DNA of 64,000 nucleotides from positions 23,927,830 to 23,991,829 of the forward strand of contig OX439040.1 in assembly GCA_949317995.1 (NCBI GenBank), in the 5' to 3' direction. Every line of letters begins with the position of its first letter. Within the stretch, counting starts at the first letter, position 1. Under the pieces are notes generated by a model that was given only the letters and a program-made list of their open reading frames with translations, was not told the origin of the DNA and made no database searches. The DNA is from Acholoe squamosa (taxonomy: Eukaryota > Annelida > Polychaeta > Phyllodocida > Polynoidae). This document shows, one piece after another, positions 47,901-57,898 of the stretch. The position numbers were made by a program, and so were the translations under genes.

Positions 47901-50900
47901 ACGTTACTCAAATGTACCAACTAACCATCACTGAATTTTGTACAAGAGACTCATGAGAAAGAACCTTTAGTATGGTTAAAGGCATGTGTTTCCATTAGAT
48001 TTGGCAAAATATAACTCTAAGGCCCTTGTCTTACAGAGGAGATGACCACACAGAGGGAGGTAGCCTCTGCGTGTTCCGGTAACTCGTTAGCCGCATTTGT
48101 AACAAATGCACTGCCCCAGACTAAAGGTAACAACTATGGAAGTATCCAACACACCGGGATGAATGGTGACAAGGCCAGCGGAGACTTTGGCTTTAAGGAG
48201 GATCACTGTAATGGAAGTTTCAATAGCAATGGAGATGGGTTCAAGAGTTATGGCGAGAGCAAAAGTTTCAATGAGAGTGTTTTCAAAATGAATGGCGAGA
48301 AGAAGAAACATGTAAGCTGAAATGCTTTGGTACACCGTTATACCTAATTTCGTGATTATAAATAAAAAAATAATATGGTCAACACGTGAACACTTCTCAC
48401 ACGAAATCAAATTGGTTATCAGTCTTCAGTAAAGTTATTAAAAGTAAAGTTGAATTCAAAATGTTTCATTAAATGAGAAAACTCTTGAATGTAAACCAGT
48501 CACCTATGAGTTTAAAGTCAACACTGACACTCTTTGCAAACATCATCATATTTGCTGATTTGCTGTGTCGTTCTCTGCTGTAGGCGTCAGGTGGTTCGGA
48601 CACATCCCAGAACACAAGTAACCAGCTACTGATGGGGCTCATCGAGCCACTCGGACCCATCGGGATGGGGCGTTCACGCAGCTCGTCAGGAGGAAGTATG
48701 TCAGACTTTGCTGCCTCTCCGCTGTACTGTCGGGCTCCAGGCTCAGAACGTGAGGACTTCCAGTCCAAGCTGCGGACCCAGCTGCAGGCAATAGAAGACG
48801 ATGTTACCTTAGACCTTACTGAGAAGACAAAACGTAAACAGAACCTGCTCCTGCTGCACAGCCTCAATGGCGGTCAGATGGGCGGCAGCCGTGGTGACAA
48901 CAATGGTGTCAGTGGTAATCATGGTAATGGTAATGGCATGGCTGCGTATGGATCATCGCCGAATGCTACAGCTATGTCTCCCCATGCGCCTGCCTTCTAC
49001 CCGCCGCTTGACACGGTAGAGTCCGTCATAGGTGAGCACAAATATTAATAGTGACACAACTATCACAGACACCAATGTCAAACTTAGTTATAACTATGCG
49101 AGTAAAAACACATCCTAGAAATATGTTATGCACAGTTGATGTAAGAATTTGAACTAAATCTATTCCTCCAATGGCCATTCCAACATTACATTTTAAAATT
49201 CTTCAGGTGAAGAGGGTTGTCTCCCAGTAAACTGATTTGTAAATTGTAGAATCTGGTTGTCATAAGTGTTCAAGATTACAGGTGGGTGTCCTGAGCACAA
49301 GCATGAACCTGAAAAGTTTGCATGTGTTCATCCTTTCAGGAAACGCATTAGATGAAGATTTGAATTTAGCGGAGTTGAGTTTATCAGCGCTGGCCCCAGA
49401 CATTCAGAAGGACAATGATAATGATTTGGACTCGGTGTGTAGTTCACTTAGCACCAGCTTCCCAGCCTCCTCCTGTAAGTGTAAAAACTTTGCTTAGGTT
49501 ATTCTATGTAATGAAGAAGATTGACTGAAACATGTAGACTCCTCTGTTATGTGGGACAAAAAATAAATCAACTCAAAAGAAAAAAAATACATTAACTACT
49601 ACCTGTACCATTAGGTCAGACCAGAATGTGTTAAGATTTCCTGGTAGAATGTCCGGTAGTCCTGTGGTTAAGTAACTCCCCCAGTAGTTTAAACATATGC
49701 ACTTGGTGTACTTGTTTAAAGCAGCATACTTTGCCACGTCAGTGCCAGTGACAATACCATCTAGTGGTGCCCAGCGTCGCAGCCTCGGATCGCTGTCACA
49801 GTCCTCGCCGCTGTCATCCCCAATTGGGTCACTGCCCCCACCCTTTGTACCCCAGCACATTCAGCAGCAGCAGAAGCAGGAGCAGCAACTGGAGCAGGTG
49901 GGTAAACAGATGTATACACTTTTAGGGAGAGTATGACCAACACAGCTTGTTGAGTTACTCTCAAGTATTGTCTTCTGGAGTGTGTCAATCCTATAGAGCC
50001 AGCGTGTATCATGAATGAGTAGAGGAGATTTGCTTGCTGTACGAGCATTTATGTATCATTATGACGACAAAATGTAGAAATCATAAGTTTATGCATATAA
50101 GCGGGACATTCTTTGCCAGGCTTTTCTGTAGGACCTTAACTTGGGAACTCCTACAAGTCGCAATAAGCCTTTTATTCATATATAAAATGTCTTTTGTATG
50201 AGAACCACCTTTTAACTTTGGTTTTGTTTTTGGCAGGCTGCGGCGGCGTTTCTGAGCCAACCCAACCCGGGTAAGTTCTCAGCACCGGGGTACTCAGAAT
50301 TCTCCATGTCCCCCCACAATAACAGCATGTCGCAGTCACCACTTCTCACCTCGTCCTCCTATGGCAATATGAATGGGCTCGGTGAGATGCAGCGATTACG
50401 TGAGGAGTTAGCCACCAACAAAGCCAAACTGGCACAGTGGGAGGAAGGAATTGCCCAAGCTAGGAATGTGAGTACTCAGCTCAGAAAGGACATAGTCCAG
50501 CACTTCATATCATTATTGGCTCAAGTTATCATGTTGAATCTGCGTACTGGAGATAACAGATAACTCATGAACAGTAAATCAGTTTTATAAAAGAGCAAAC
50601 TTGGGTATTGATTAATAACTCAATGAAATTTCAATCTTACAAACACTTTATGCTTCAGGCGTGTGATGCATGGAAGAAAGAAACCGATGAAACTTCACGG
50701 AAAGCAAAGAATTTAGAAGAAGACAAACATCAAATAGAGAAACAACGCGATGACGTGAGCATGATTTGCACATCTTCTAATTTCGTTACTGTGGAGCACG
50801 GGCTATAAATGTGTTCAAGAAAAAAAATTCTTACAACATAATTGGCCTATGTAATTCACACGTTTAGGAGAAATTCTTTGGCCATTCAAACCTTCTATAG

Positions 50901-51880
50901 TGTATAGTACTGGGTACATGTTTCAAAGAGTCTTTGAAGAGAATATGCTTAGGATAGCACACGTATTACTTTGGGAGTATATGGGAAGGGGACTGAATTA
51001 ATACCTCTGCTTTGCTTACAGATTCAATCATATTCAAAATTGTTCTTATAATACATTGCATGATGGTGAACCAACAATTTGTAACTGAAAAGCCGAACAA
51101 TAAAGTGATGAGTTACATGTAAAAAGAAAAAAAAGAGCATCATCGCTTGTGATAAATCATCAGCTGTTATGTCGGGCGTCAAACTGATCTAAGCTTACTG
51201 AATTCTATCTAAATTTCAGGCTATGACACAAGTGAACAAATTGAAGGCAGAGTTGGAAATAGCGCGCGGCCAGGGGCCATATGTGCACTGTCTTCAGAGA
51301 GTGCAGCGTACTAGCGAACTAGAACACCTTCCTCTCCCAGCACTCAAACAATTACAGACACAACTTAGAATAGACTTAGAAAACTTAGAAAAGGTAAGGC
51401 GAACTCATGTTATTGATAATCCGTTATTAATAAAGTATTTATGCACAACAAATGTTCATGACAGTCAACAACCATTTTGATTCAAACTGTTATATGCTTT
51501 AGTATTCTGTAATCTTTGTTAAGATTTTCAATAGTCTCTTGTCAAAATGATTGAATTTAAATATAAATGCACTTCATACAATGCCAAGCCTTCTCCTTTG
51601 ATATTAAAGTTCTATTACTTTGTGACAATGAACAATACAGCTTTCCAAAGCCACCTGAATCATGAGTAAATTACAAATATATTTTATTTTCCTTTATTTA
51701 CAGATAATGTACCGGCAGACATCTGGGAAATGTTTGGTTTGTCGTGAAAAGGCGCGGACGGTAGTTACCCAACCCTGCACACACTGCGTGTTGTGTGACG
51801 CATGTGCGGGAAAGCGTGGCGACTGTCCCTACTGTCATGTACAGATTCAGCACCGCTCCAATATCCTCATGCAGATGTAG
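29907..51880 (+). CDS. unk: Unkempt: CCCH zinc-finger and RING RNA-binding protein, complete, 14 coding exons
   Basis: Exons: 29907-29965, 30070-30279, 40072-40355, 46780-46915, 47341-47458, 47748-47832, 48037-48311, 48584-49031, 49340-49474, 49725-49897, 50237-50467, 50659-50754, 51220-51393, 51704-51880. All junctions are GT-AG and the phases sum to 866 codons plus TAG. Six CCCH fingers occupy roughly residues 25-300 (finger 1: C30, C38, C46, H50), including YCTKYDETTGLCPEGDECP, YYKTGTC...CAFAH, NYKTEPC...CPSYH and STKCNDM...CAFAH. A low-complexity Ser/Gly/Gln region follows, then a coiled coil (about 690-770) and a RING at the C-terminus (C818, C821, C833, H835, C839, C842, C849, C852). 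Unkempt binds UAG-containing mRNAs and represses translation, with roles in neuronal morphology and TOR signalling. Vertebrate UNK versus UNKL cannot be distinguished here. The start is MM at 29907. The exon 10 acceptor is ambiguous (49722, 49725 or 49743, all in frame). Confidence 0.95.
30070..30279 (+). CDS. unk: unk exon 2 (CCCH fingers 1 and start of 2)
   Basis: Encodes YLKEFRTQQCPLFLQHKC through FHWHFLNQRRRRP and SPDVYCTKYDETTGLCPEGD. Acceptor TTTATTGCAG, donor GTAAGT. The following intron is 9.8 kb. Confidence 0.93.
30533..30543 (+). promoter_or_regulatory. unk: YY1-type motif in unk intron 2
   Basis: AATATGGCGGC matches the YY1 consensus AANATGGCGGC exactly. It lies 250 bp into the 9.8-kb intron in a locally CG-richer stretch, so an alternative first exon is conceivable, but no further evidence is visible. 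Confidence 0.3.
31399..31694. mobile_element. GGGAGTG-family MITE in unk intron 2, inverted relative to the 28936 copy
   Basis: Both ends are present (GGGAGTGGTCATTATTTATC and its complement). The interior reads as the reverse complement of 28936-29254. A fragment of a further copy lies just left, from 31331. Confidence 0.8.
31740..33250. other. unk intron 2 sequence, low-complexity
   Basis: AT-rich non-coding sequence with poly-T tracts (32517-32541) and a perfect 34-bp palindrome at 32315-32348. The TGTCTATGGAT...CCGCCCGC words near 32810 recur at 45465-45540. No gene seen. Confidence 0.5.
32315..32348. repeat. Perfect 34-bp palindrome
   Basis: TTAAGGCCATTCAATTA followed immediately by its exact complement, with no spacer. 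Confidence 0.85.
33257..33818. mobile_element. Inverted-repeat element disrupted by a SINE
   Basis: The left end AAGGCCTAAAAAATAAAATTC...TTGTGTTCAGGTA is mirrored by TACCTGAACACAA...CTAGGCCT at the right (about 33 bp). The SINE at 33550-33726 lies inside, so the intact element was about 380 bp. Confidence 0.65.
33550..33726 (+). mobile_element. SINE with ACTC tail, copy 2
   Basis: Near-identical to 26494-26680 from GGGCTTCCCTAGCCCACTTA to the ACTC repeat. Flanked by similar ACCAAAAAAA...TCT sequences, a probable target duplication. Nested in the element at 33257-33818. Confidence 0.8.
33830..35335. other. unk intron 2 sequence
   Basis: Non-coding. 33840-34140 has a loose CTACCTATCCCTCA-type repetition. 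No gene or element boundary recognised. Confidence 0.4.
35341..35590. mobile_element. CCGTAATCTCCCGCG-family MITE, copy B
   Basis: Starts TACCGTAAACTCCTGCGTAT and ends with the complement (GCGGGAGATTACGGTA). The interior has repeated GCGCCTTATACG words. Confidence 0.8.
36556..36904. mobile_element. Inverted-repeat element with GC-rich termini
   Basis: The right end pairs with the left across CAGACTGCAC and CGGGCGGGCGT. In the left arm a 13-bp segment (ATGGCTAAACCAT, itself palindromic) splits the two halves. No coding capacity. Confidence 0.55.
36905..38740. other. unk intron 2 sequence
   Basis: Non-coding; no recognised repeat boundaries or genes. Confidence 0.4.
38746..38923. mobile_element. 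Foldback MITE (AGGCCACACC ends)
   Basis: AGGCCACACCAAAAAAAT and TCTACGGATT at the left are complementary to the right end (AATCCGTAGA...TTTTTTTGGTGTGGCCT); inner poly-A/T segments also pair. Both flanks carry a similar AACAAATGCAAA-GTCACTCA sequence (38710-38730 and 38943-38965). Confidence 0.7.
38966..40071. other. End of unk intron 2
   Basis: Non-coding; contains GGCGAAT-rich words at 39805-39890. Nothing else recognised. Confidence 0.4.
40072..40355 (+). CDS. unk: unk exon 3 (finger 2 end and finger 3)
   Basis: Begins by completing the Asp before CPLLHRTAGDTERRYHLRYY, then YKTGTCVHETD...CAFAHG and PVYDIREL. Ends RMLSEDPRWN plus 1 nt. Donor GTGAGT. Confidence 0.93.
41911..42063. repeat. 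40-bp minisatellite, first block
   Basis: About four units of GATAACTAGGGTGGAGGTGT plus AGAGTTGGTGAGGTGAGAGG. The array resumes at 43600 after other sequence. Confidence 0.85.
42385..42621. mobile_element. CCGTAATCTCCCGCG-family MITE, copy C
   Basis: Starts TACCGTATTCTCCCGCGCAG and ends GCGGGAGTTTACGGTA; in the opposite orientation to copy B. It lies between the two minisatellite blocks in unk intron 3. Confidence 0.8.
42640..43575. repeat. Array of short TAGTCC/GGACTA palindromes
   Basis: About two dozen GGACT words, most preceded by AGTCC 3-5 bp upstream, giving 15-bp palindromes such as TAGTCCCCAGGACTA (42697), TAGTCCTGAGGACTA and TAGTCCTCAGGACTA (43557). Spacing is irregular (about 20-60 bp) and the sequence between them is not conserved. 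It lies in unk intron 3. Confidence 0.85.
43600..44495. repeat. 40-bp minisatellite, second block, with 320-bp higher-order period
   Basis: About 22 units of the 40-bp repeat. The variant series starting at 43716 (AGGTATTGAGGTG) repeats at 44036, a 320-bp shift equal to eight units. Confidence 0.9.
44500..46190. other. unk intron 3 sequence; a 248-codon frame here is not convincing
   Basis: 45097-45843 is open for 248 codons, but it runs through poly-A/T tracts and inverted GTCTATGGATT segments (45240 and 45465-45540) of a repeat also seen near 32810, and resembles no protein I know. Otherwise nothing. Confidence 0.5.
46201..46367. mobile_element. MITE with ACCGTAGTGGCCCG ends
   Basis: ACTGTAATGGCCCGTTTAAG at the left mirrors the complement of ACCGTAGTGGCCCGTATAAG at the right. 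Same terminal style as 55190. Confidence 0.75.
46780..46915 (+). CDS. unk: unk exon 4 (finger 4)
   Basis: Encodes NYVLANYKTEPCKRPPRLC and QGYACPSYHNNRDRRR. Acceptor CTTTTCAG, donor GTGAGT. It follows a 6.4-kb intron holding the palindrome array and 40-bp minisatellite. Confidence 0.93.
47341..47458 (+). CDS. unk: unk exon 5 (finger 5)
   Basis: Encodes STPCPNVKHGDDWGDPAQCD, GDACPYCHTRTEQQFHPE. Acceptor CTTTTACAG, donor GTAACC. Confidence 0.93.
47748..47832 (+). CDS. unk: unk exon 6 (finger 6)
   Basis: Encodes IYKSTKCNDMVQTGYCPRGP and FCAFAHVE plus 1 nt. Donor GTAAGT. Confidence 0.93.
48037..48311 (+). CDS. unk: unk exon 7 (linker)
   Basis: 91 codons plus 2 nt of Asn/Gly/Ser/Lys-rich sequence between the fingers and the central region, ending GEKKKH. 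Little conservation is expected here. Donor GTAAGC. Confidence 0.85.
48584..49031 (+). CDS. unk: unk exon 8 (central low-complexity region)
   Basis: 149 codons plus 1 nt. Contains PLGPIGMGRSRSSSGGSMSD, a charged helical stretch DLTEKTKRKQ, a Gly/Asn-rich run, and the conserved FYPPLDTVESVI at its end. Donor GTGAGC. Confidence 0.9.
49340..49474 (+). CDS. unk: unk exon 9
   Basis: Continues from ESVI with NALDEDLNLAELSLSALA, then Asp/Ser-rich sequence to SFPASS. The match across the junction to the Unkempt VESVIESALDDLDLNE block confirms the splice. Donor GTAAGT. Confidence 0.88.
49725..49897 (+). CDS. unk: unk exon 10 (Ser/Pro/Gln-rich)
   Basis: Encodes VTIPSSGAQRRSLGSLSQSS and ends in a glutamine-rich tail before the donor GTGGGT. 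The acceptor could be 49722, 49725 or 49743; all keep the frame and differ by up to seven residues. Confidence 0.8.
50237..50467 (+). CDS. unk: unk exon 11 (start of coiled coil)
   Basis: 77 codons, phase 0. Starts AAAAFLSQPNPG and ends LGEMQRLREELATNKAKLAQ, WEEGIAQARN. A GTAAGT at 50272 within the exon is a potential internal donor but lies in open, plausible coding sequence. Confidence 0.88.
50659..50754 (+). CDS. unk: unk exon 12 (coiled coil)
   Basis: 32 codons, phase 0: ACDAWKKETDETSRKAKNLE to QRDD. The ACDAWKKE block is conserved in Unkempt. Donor GTGAGC. Confidence 0.92.
51220..51393 (+). CDS. unk: unk exon 13
   Basis: 58 codons, phase 0: AMTQVNKLKAELEIARGQ through LPLPALKQLQTQLRIDLENL. 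Acceptor AAATTTCAG, donor GTAAGG. Confidence 0.92.
51704..51880 (+). CDS. unk: unk exon 14 (RING finger, stop)
   Basis: 58 codons plus TAG. CLVCREKARTV, PCTHCVLCDACAG, GDCPYC gives a complete RING cysteine/histidine set. Acceptor TTTATTTACAG. Confidence 0.95.
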   Translation: MMYRQTSGKCLVCREKARTVVTQPCTHCVLCDACAGKRGDCPYCHVQIQHRSNILMQM

Positions 51881-54800
51881 TCATGGCAACCCCTAGGATC
51901 TTCACTTTACTAGTTTATCAATATCATCATGCAAAGTAGGGCCACTGGCAATAGTGACCGATTTATTGTTGTTATTTTGCCCCTACAATTTAATTAAATT
52001 AAACACGAGTTTAGAGAGTTTTAGTGATGGGAGTTGATATAATAATATTTGACCATTTTCCGTATGATACACGTTTGAAACGGAATAAGTGTAGAGAAGA
52101 ATCAAGTCTTTTTGTAGATATTTACTTTTATTTTTTTTTGTTAATGTACGTAATAATGATACCACCCAGGGTACAGACATACAAAACTTAATCCGGTGGT
52201 ACACATGGTAGCTTCTTTGGGCTTCGATAAACTAAATAAATATACAAAAAAAAAGGATATATATACACATGTACGTTTGAGTATTTAGTACAGTATTTAC
52301 CGTGTGGACAAACTACAAGTTAGAATGGAGCGCTATATAATAAGTATGTGTTATGTTCCAACAAATTAATGAGCACCCGACGGTCAGAGCTGGGATTTTG
52401 TGCACACAAGTTGACAGGGTTGTTGTGTATGTATTGTTGATGCAGCCGGAATACGGAGATGATAATGCATATTTGAATTAGTTTCTAGCCTTCCCTCTCA
52501 TAACATATAAGCAGCAGACAATGACAATTTATCATTTTGTAGATAGAATTAATTTCTAATTGGTTTGCAAAAAAAATGTATGTTGAAGAAGCAATCGTTC
52601 ATGTATGGGTGGTCCAGTAATGCTTATTACAGTATTGAAAGTAGGTCCATGAAGATTTGATTTCCACTTCTAGGTTTGACGAAGAATTATTTGGAATTGT
52701 CCATCCCTGGTCTTAATACTTCTACCCTACTCTGAAAGAGTACGGCACCTATTTTATTCTTGTTTTGATCTAAGACTTTGGTCTTTAAACGGCTTCCTAT
52801 CCATTTTCTTATAATTATCATTGCCTGCATTACTTCAGCTCTGGATACATGTATTTATTCAATTTCCCTGTAATTTTCTTTATGTATTTCATTGGTTTCA
52901 CTTACAGAAGATCAGGATATGTATGAATTAGGTTGAAGGCATTTATTTTGTAGTTTTCTGAACCAGAAAGTATTGCTGTACCCGGTATCAATTATATATG
53001 TCAAGTAGTTGCTTACAGAAGAAATAGACAACATGGCGTTGTAATCTCTATAAGCGTCTTATTAAACCGCTAAGGCTGGCATGATGCCGTATGGTTTCAT
53101 GTTCATTCCTTGTCATGATGCACCAATGCAGAGAATAACATGCATGTCATATATAAATAACTTGGGTGCATTATGCCCACCTATCGGGAGTGTATCAACC
53201 CCGGAGGGCTGGCATGATGTATGAATGTTACCCGCTAGTGCTGCATTCGTGCATCATGCTGACGAAATGATTCACCGTCATACCTGCAAACTCTTGATTT
53301 CTAAGATTTTAATCTGCTATTGCCATTCTTGTGATTTCACCAGGCAAGTGAGAGATTCAGAAGGTAATAGTAAAATTTGAACTATTTTCTATGTGCAGTG
53401 TGAATCGTGTTTCCAGAAAAAAAAGTAAAAATCATTGGAAGCATATATTTACATCCCCCAATCTCACTTTAAAACTACATACATATACACATGTATGTTG
53501 GTGGCTCTTTTGTCTGGAGTTTGCAGGTATACAGTGTGCTGCCCTTAACACGTTTTGATATTGTCCCTTTCTGTGTCTGTCTCCACATCTATTTATGTAT
53601 CTCTTCTCTGGCATTATCTCTGATTCTTTACATGAACTGTAATTCGGCTTTTCACTGCAGCGATCAATGTTTGATTACACTGTACCCCTCACGGTTGTCA
53701 TACCCCCTCCCCACCCCTATACATACCGTCTGTGCTTAAGTAATCGGACAGAAATTGCTTTTCCATCAAAAGGTGGTAAAACTATTACATGGTTTTGCAT
53801 GTTATGAGTCGCTAAGGCTCTATCATCACTAAGACACATTGAGTGCTGTACTGACAGATATGAATTCAGTTCTGTTGCCAAGCATTTTGGGCTTCTGAAA
53901 ATAAGTTTACTTTGTTGTCAATTAACTACACTTTTACTGCGGCAAGACTTCTTCAAGCCATGAGATAGGGATGTACCATGAAAGTTGATAATATGATATA
54001 TGCTTTTTTTTTTTAAGTAATAGCATATTGTACGTGCTGATGCCCTGTGCAAAAAAAAAAAAAAAAAAAAAATCCTTTAATGATAGCATGATACCTCCAG
54101 ATTCATACTCCTTTGTTTTCACAAAACAGTAATGCATTGCCGGTGAGTAAATTGCCAGTAAAGTATTAGTGCGTCATGCTGACTCCAGCATCAACCCTCT
54201 AGGGTCAGTAATATGCATGTATACATCACTGTAAGCATACTTGTTAGGCTGTATTCATGTATGTGTATACTGGTAGTGAGAACAAATTTAGTAAATCATG
54301 CGGCTCTTAAAAGATTTTCACATTCTGTGCCGCGCTAACGGCAATTAATCTTGAACACACCACCACCCAATTTAGAATTAGGTTCACACAATTTCTTTCA
54401 CCAGCAGTGGTACTCATTGCAGGCGTCATACTCTTCACTCCTTATTGTTGAATGTCAGAAATGTACTTGTATTGTGCACTGCTATTACATCTTACAGGGC
54501 ATGAAGTGTGTGCTACACGAGTTATCATGAACGATTGGTTTTAAAACCATAAATTTCTAAAATCGAAAGGAAGGACTAGAACTTTGTCCTTTACTCAACT
54601 AAAATATCAAGAATTAGTATTAACAAACAACTATAGGCAGCTAGGGCATACAAACAAGTGAGAAATGGAGTGAATTGATGAATTTCAGTTGGTACATTGT
54701 CATGGTAATAGAGGGTATTTGACTTATTGGCATTGAGTGACAGTTCTACAACTATGATGGTGAAAATAACCTAAAATGGCAGCAGACTTTTCATGTTTCT

Positions 54801-55185
54801 TATTACCACTGACACTAAAAATGCAACCATCCGACATGGTCGGCAAAGGCCAAAATGCATGACACGTATAGATAATGAGTTTCTTGTGTAGATTGATTCA
54901 TGTGTCCAGTCTGAAGTATCAACTGTATTCCTAGACGAGTTGTGAACATATAGCGCTGTTAAGAGGTTGATTTCCCAGTCATTGTGCAGAAATGTTATCT
55001 ACCAGCTTTTTCTCTTTTCATGGAAAGTAGTCATTACAAATTAAAAATACTGTTTCAGAAAAGCGAAAAACTGTGGCGGCTGTTGATGTGGCTGCTGCGC
55101 ACAGGGTGGTAGTGGTAAATCTACACAAAATGACCAGGTTCAGTGTGAGAGCCCAGATTAGACAACTGCTTCCTTCTACATGTTA
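51881..55185. other. unk 3' UTR and downstream sequence
   Basis: An AATAAA at 52235-52240, 355 nt after the stop and followed by an A-rich stretch, is a candidate polyadenylation signal. Beyond it is non-coding sequence with CATGATGCA-type words (53085-53280, 54170-54180). Confidence 0.45.
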
Positions 55186-55189
55186 ATAG

Positions 55190-55309
55190 TACTGTAGTGG
55201 CCCATTTGAGGGCCTGGTCGCTGATTAATTTCAGCATCCTTTTACCCCCAGCCCTTATTTGAGACAGGCGCTTATTTGAATACTTGAATTAATTTCAACC
55301 ACTACGGTA
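55190..55309. mobile_element. MITE with ACTGTAGTGGCCCA ends
   Basis: TACTGTAGTGGCCCATTTGA at the left and CCACTACGGTA at the right are inverted. Interior GCGCTTATTTGA words parallel the element at 46201. Confidence 0.65.
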
Positions 55310-55707
55310 CTACTGACTGGGGTGGACTTGGTAATTAGGCTGTATGAGGAGTCACATAGAGACGGTGATGTATATGTGTATGCATGTATTCCCGGTTAAA
55401 TATGAGTACTGATATAATATTACTACTACAGCAGTGTAGACGCGGCTTCCGATAACCTTGATTGACCTTCCTGTTAGACTTAGTTTTCCTGACTCTGTCT
55501 ACTGTGTCATATCTTCGTCTTCCAAGATGGCCCCAGTTTGCCCGCACATGAGTATGTTGTTTGTAATCTCTGACATAACCACTGTAATAGTTTTTCCAGA
55601 TCATGAGCCAAAATTTTGACATTTGTGATTTTCAGCGGTCCAGTCGAAACTATTTGTAACATTTGTACTGGAATCATTCACTTCCAGAAAGGATAATGAA
55701 AAAGAAC

Positions 55708-55947
55708 TACCATAAAACCCAGCATATAAGGAGTATCCATGTATAAGCTGCACCCTGACTTTGGACGAATGCTTAAAGCTGCAGCTGAGGCCTGAAATGG
55801 TTCCCATTCCTTACTATTGTCTACATACACAAAACCCTGCGTATAAGCTGCACCCTGACTAAAGGAACATCCTTTAAGTTAAGACGCACTAACGGTCTGA
55901 GTGAAAGGGGTCTAGAAGCCGTGGTATATACACAGGGTTTTATGGTA
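55708..55947. mobile_element. MITE with TACCATAAAACCC ends
   Basis: TACCATAAAACCCAGCATAT at the left is mirrored by GGGTTTTATGGTA at the right. TATAAGCTGCACCCTGACT occurs twice inside. Confidence 0.75.
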
Positions 55948-56640
55948 CCCATTTCTTCAATCCTATTTTTTCCAAATGCATATTCCTATACCACAAGTCA
56001 CCAGATGCCGGTTATAACCTGTAATGTTAGCGAGCAAGCGGAGGCTATCTTGAATTCTCGTAGTGGTACTTAATGTTCTAAGTACATATTACACTCACTA
56101 CTTCTCAATGTTAAATCTACTTTATTATGTCTGTAACCTTCTTGGCTTTGATTGATTTACACAAAATATCATAGGACAAACAAAAACTGCTGTTTTGTTT
56201 GAAAAATAAGTGGAAACTACATTAATTTGACTCTCCTGTGGTGAAAGGAGTCTGTATTCTACAAGAGAGAATCCAAGGACCAGAGACTAAGTTTAATTTG
56301 ATTAACAATAAAATGAGATAAAGGGAGAGAAAAGTTTCTATGTTTGAAGAGAATGATATTCTCCAGTGATGGATCGATGCCCAATTTATATAAGAGGAAA
56401 TCATGAGTGTATTATTGCCCTTGGAATCAGGAAAATAAAAATATCAATCTATATCGCATTTCTGCTGTGACATCTTGTTTATACCATAAGAAAGTAAACT
56501 TTGGACTTGGTTCAGTCCCAGAAATAATTGTCAATTTTCAATTGTTAAAGGGACATCAATATACACTGGACTCAGTATAGCATTATAGTCTGTTGACTGG
56601 CATGGTGAGAGAAATGGAAACTACAGATAGTGAGTCTTCA

Positions 56641-56912
56641 CATGACTACACTGTAAACCTGTGGGTGTTCTGTACCTCCACAATACCCACAGGGAACAGA
56701 GACTGCATGTGGGTCACTCATCGATGGATCGACAGGAGAATGGGTCCAGGGAAGGCCAATACACATTCAACTTCAATCGGATCCTTATCTGTAGGGGGAG
56801 GGTATTAGTTGGAATGCACAACCCAGTCTCCAGTTGATCCGTCGGTGAATAACCTACATGCAGACTCTGTTGTGGAGGTACGGAACACCCACAGGTTACA
56901 GTGTATCACATG
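56641..56912. mobile_element. Foldback element with about 75-bp arms
   Basis: CACTGTAAACCTGTGGGTGT...TACCTCCACAA and ACAGAG-CTGCATGT in the left arm pair with the right arm over about 75 bp. The left arm alone has an extra TACCCACAGGGA. Confidence 0.75.
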
Positions 56913-57216
56913 ACCAACCCTAGATATTTCTTTGGTCCCACTTAAAGTTGTATCACTGGTTCAGAAAGCCCTTGATTTGAAGTATTTGACCGATCCCATT
57001 TTATCTTGAGGGTGACAAACGGTGATATTGATAAAGTATTGCTCCATATAATAAACCCACTCTCACCCGGATCTACAACTATTCTACATGTATTTGACAA
57101 AAGAAAACTTTGTGAGGAAGGGTTAATTAATTGTTTCACTCAGAATGACCACTCCAAGCTTTTTTTTTTTTTTTTTGCCCAAAAAGCCCCCTATCCAACT
57201 GACCCTATTTCATCAT

Positions 57217-57452
57217 TACCGTAAACTCCCGCGTATAAGACGCATACTCTACGCCAAACAAAATGCTGGGGAGTCTTATAGCTTTCTCTCAAGTTGGGGG
57301 GGCGTCTTATACGAGGGGTAATTTTTCCATAGAAATGTACTAATCTTGCAAATTCCATCCTTAAAATGTGCGTCTTATACGCGAAAATACTTCCCCAAGA
57401 ACGGGGTGCGTCCTATACGCGCACCGCGTCTTCTACGCGGGAGATTACGGTA
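57217..57452. mobile_element. CCGTAATCTCCCGCG-family MITE, copy D
   Basis: Starts TACCGTAAACTCCCGCGTAT and ends with the complement of TACCGTAATCTCCCGCG. The interior has GCGTCTTATACG words. Confidence 0.8.
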
Positions 57453-57537
57453 TATCTAAAAGGGTGTTAAAAAAAAGGTTTCAAACATTTGTGTAGAAAA
57501 AGGCCAAATTTGCACCCCTTCGAAAATGTTTTCACAA

Positions 57538-57805
57538 GGGAGTGAACATTCTGCCTTTTCAGGGGGTGTGGGTTTGCACTCAGATGCACAAAACAATTTT
57601 CTTCTTTAGGGTAAGTTTGTTTTTTTATCCCCCCAGAAGGCCAAAAATTGCGTGTGAACGTGCCCTTTTAAACTATAGTAATGTGCAGGCTTTTTTGCTA
57701 AAAACAGGTGAAATTATATTGAGCCCCCGGTCAAGGGGTCGAAAAAATTCTGACCCCACCCTCAAACATACCAGCCCCCTCCCTTGTTGTTAAAAAATGA
57801 TCACT
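57538..57805. mobile_element. GGGAGTG-family MITE, copy near unk 3' flank
   Basis: Left end GGGAGTGAACATTC and right end TTGTTGTTAAAAAATGATCA are diverged terminal repeats. The interior AACTATAGTAATGTGCAGGC is shared with the 14056 element. Confidence 0.6.
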
Positions 57806-57869
57806 AAATTGGCTAATAAGCATAAGAAATCACTTGAGTCACTGGAAGAACAGGGCTTTCCAAATAATT

Positions 57870-57898
57870 ATTCTATGGTCTTAGACAGACCATAGAAT
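57870..57898. repeat. Small perfect hairpin
   Basis: ATTCTATGGTCT, 5-nt loop, then the exact complement. Not followed by a T run, so not terminator-like. Confidence 0.7.

Noticed and set aside
50272-50278. Internal GTAAGT donor in unk exon 11
   Set aside because: Coding sequence continues in frame past it to the conserved coiled-coil start; treating it as a donor would remove plausible coding sequence.
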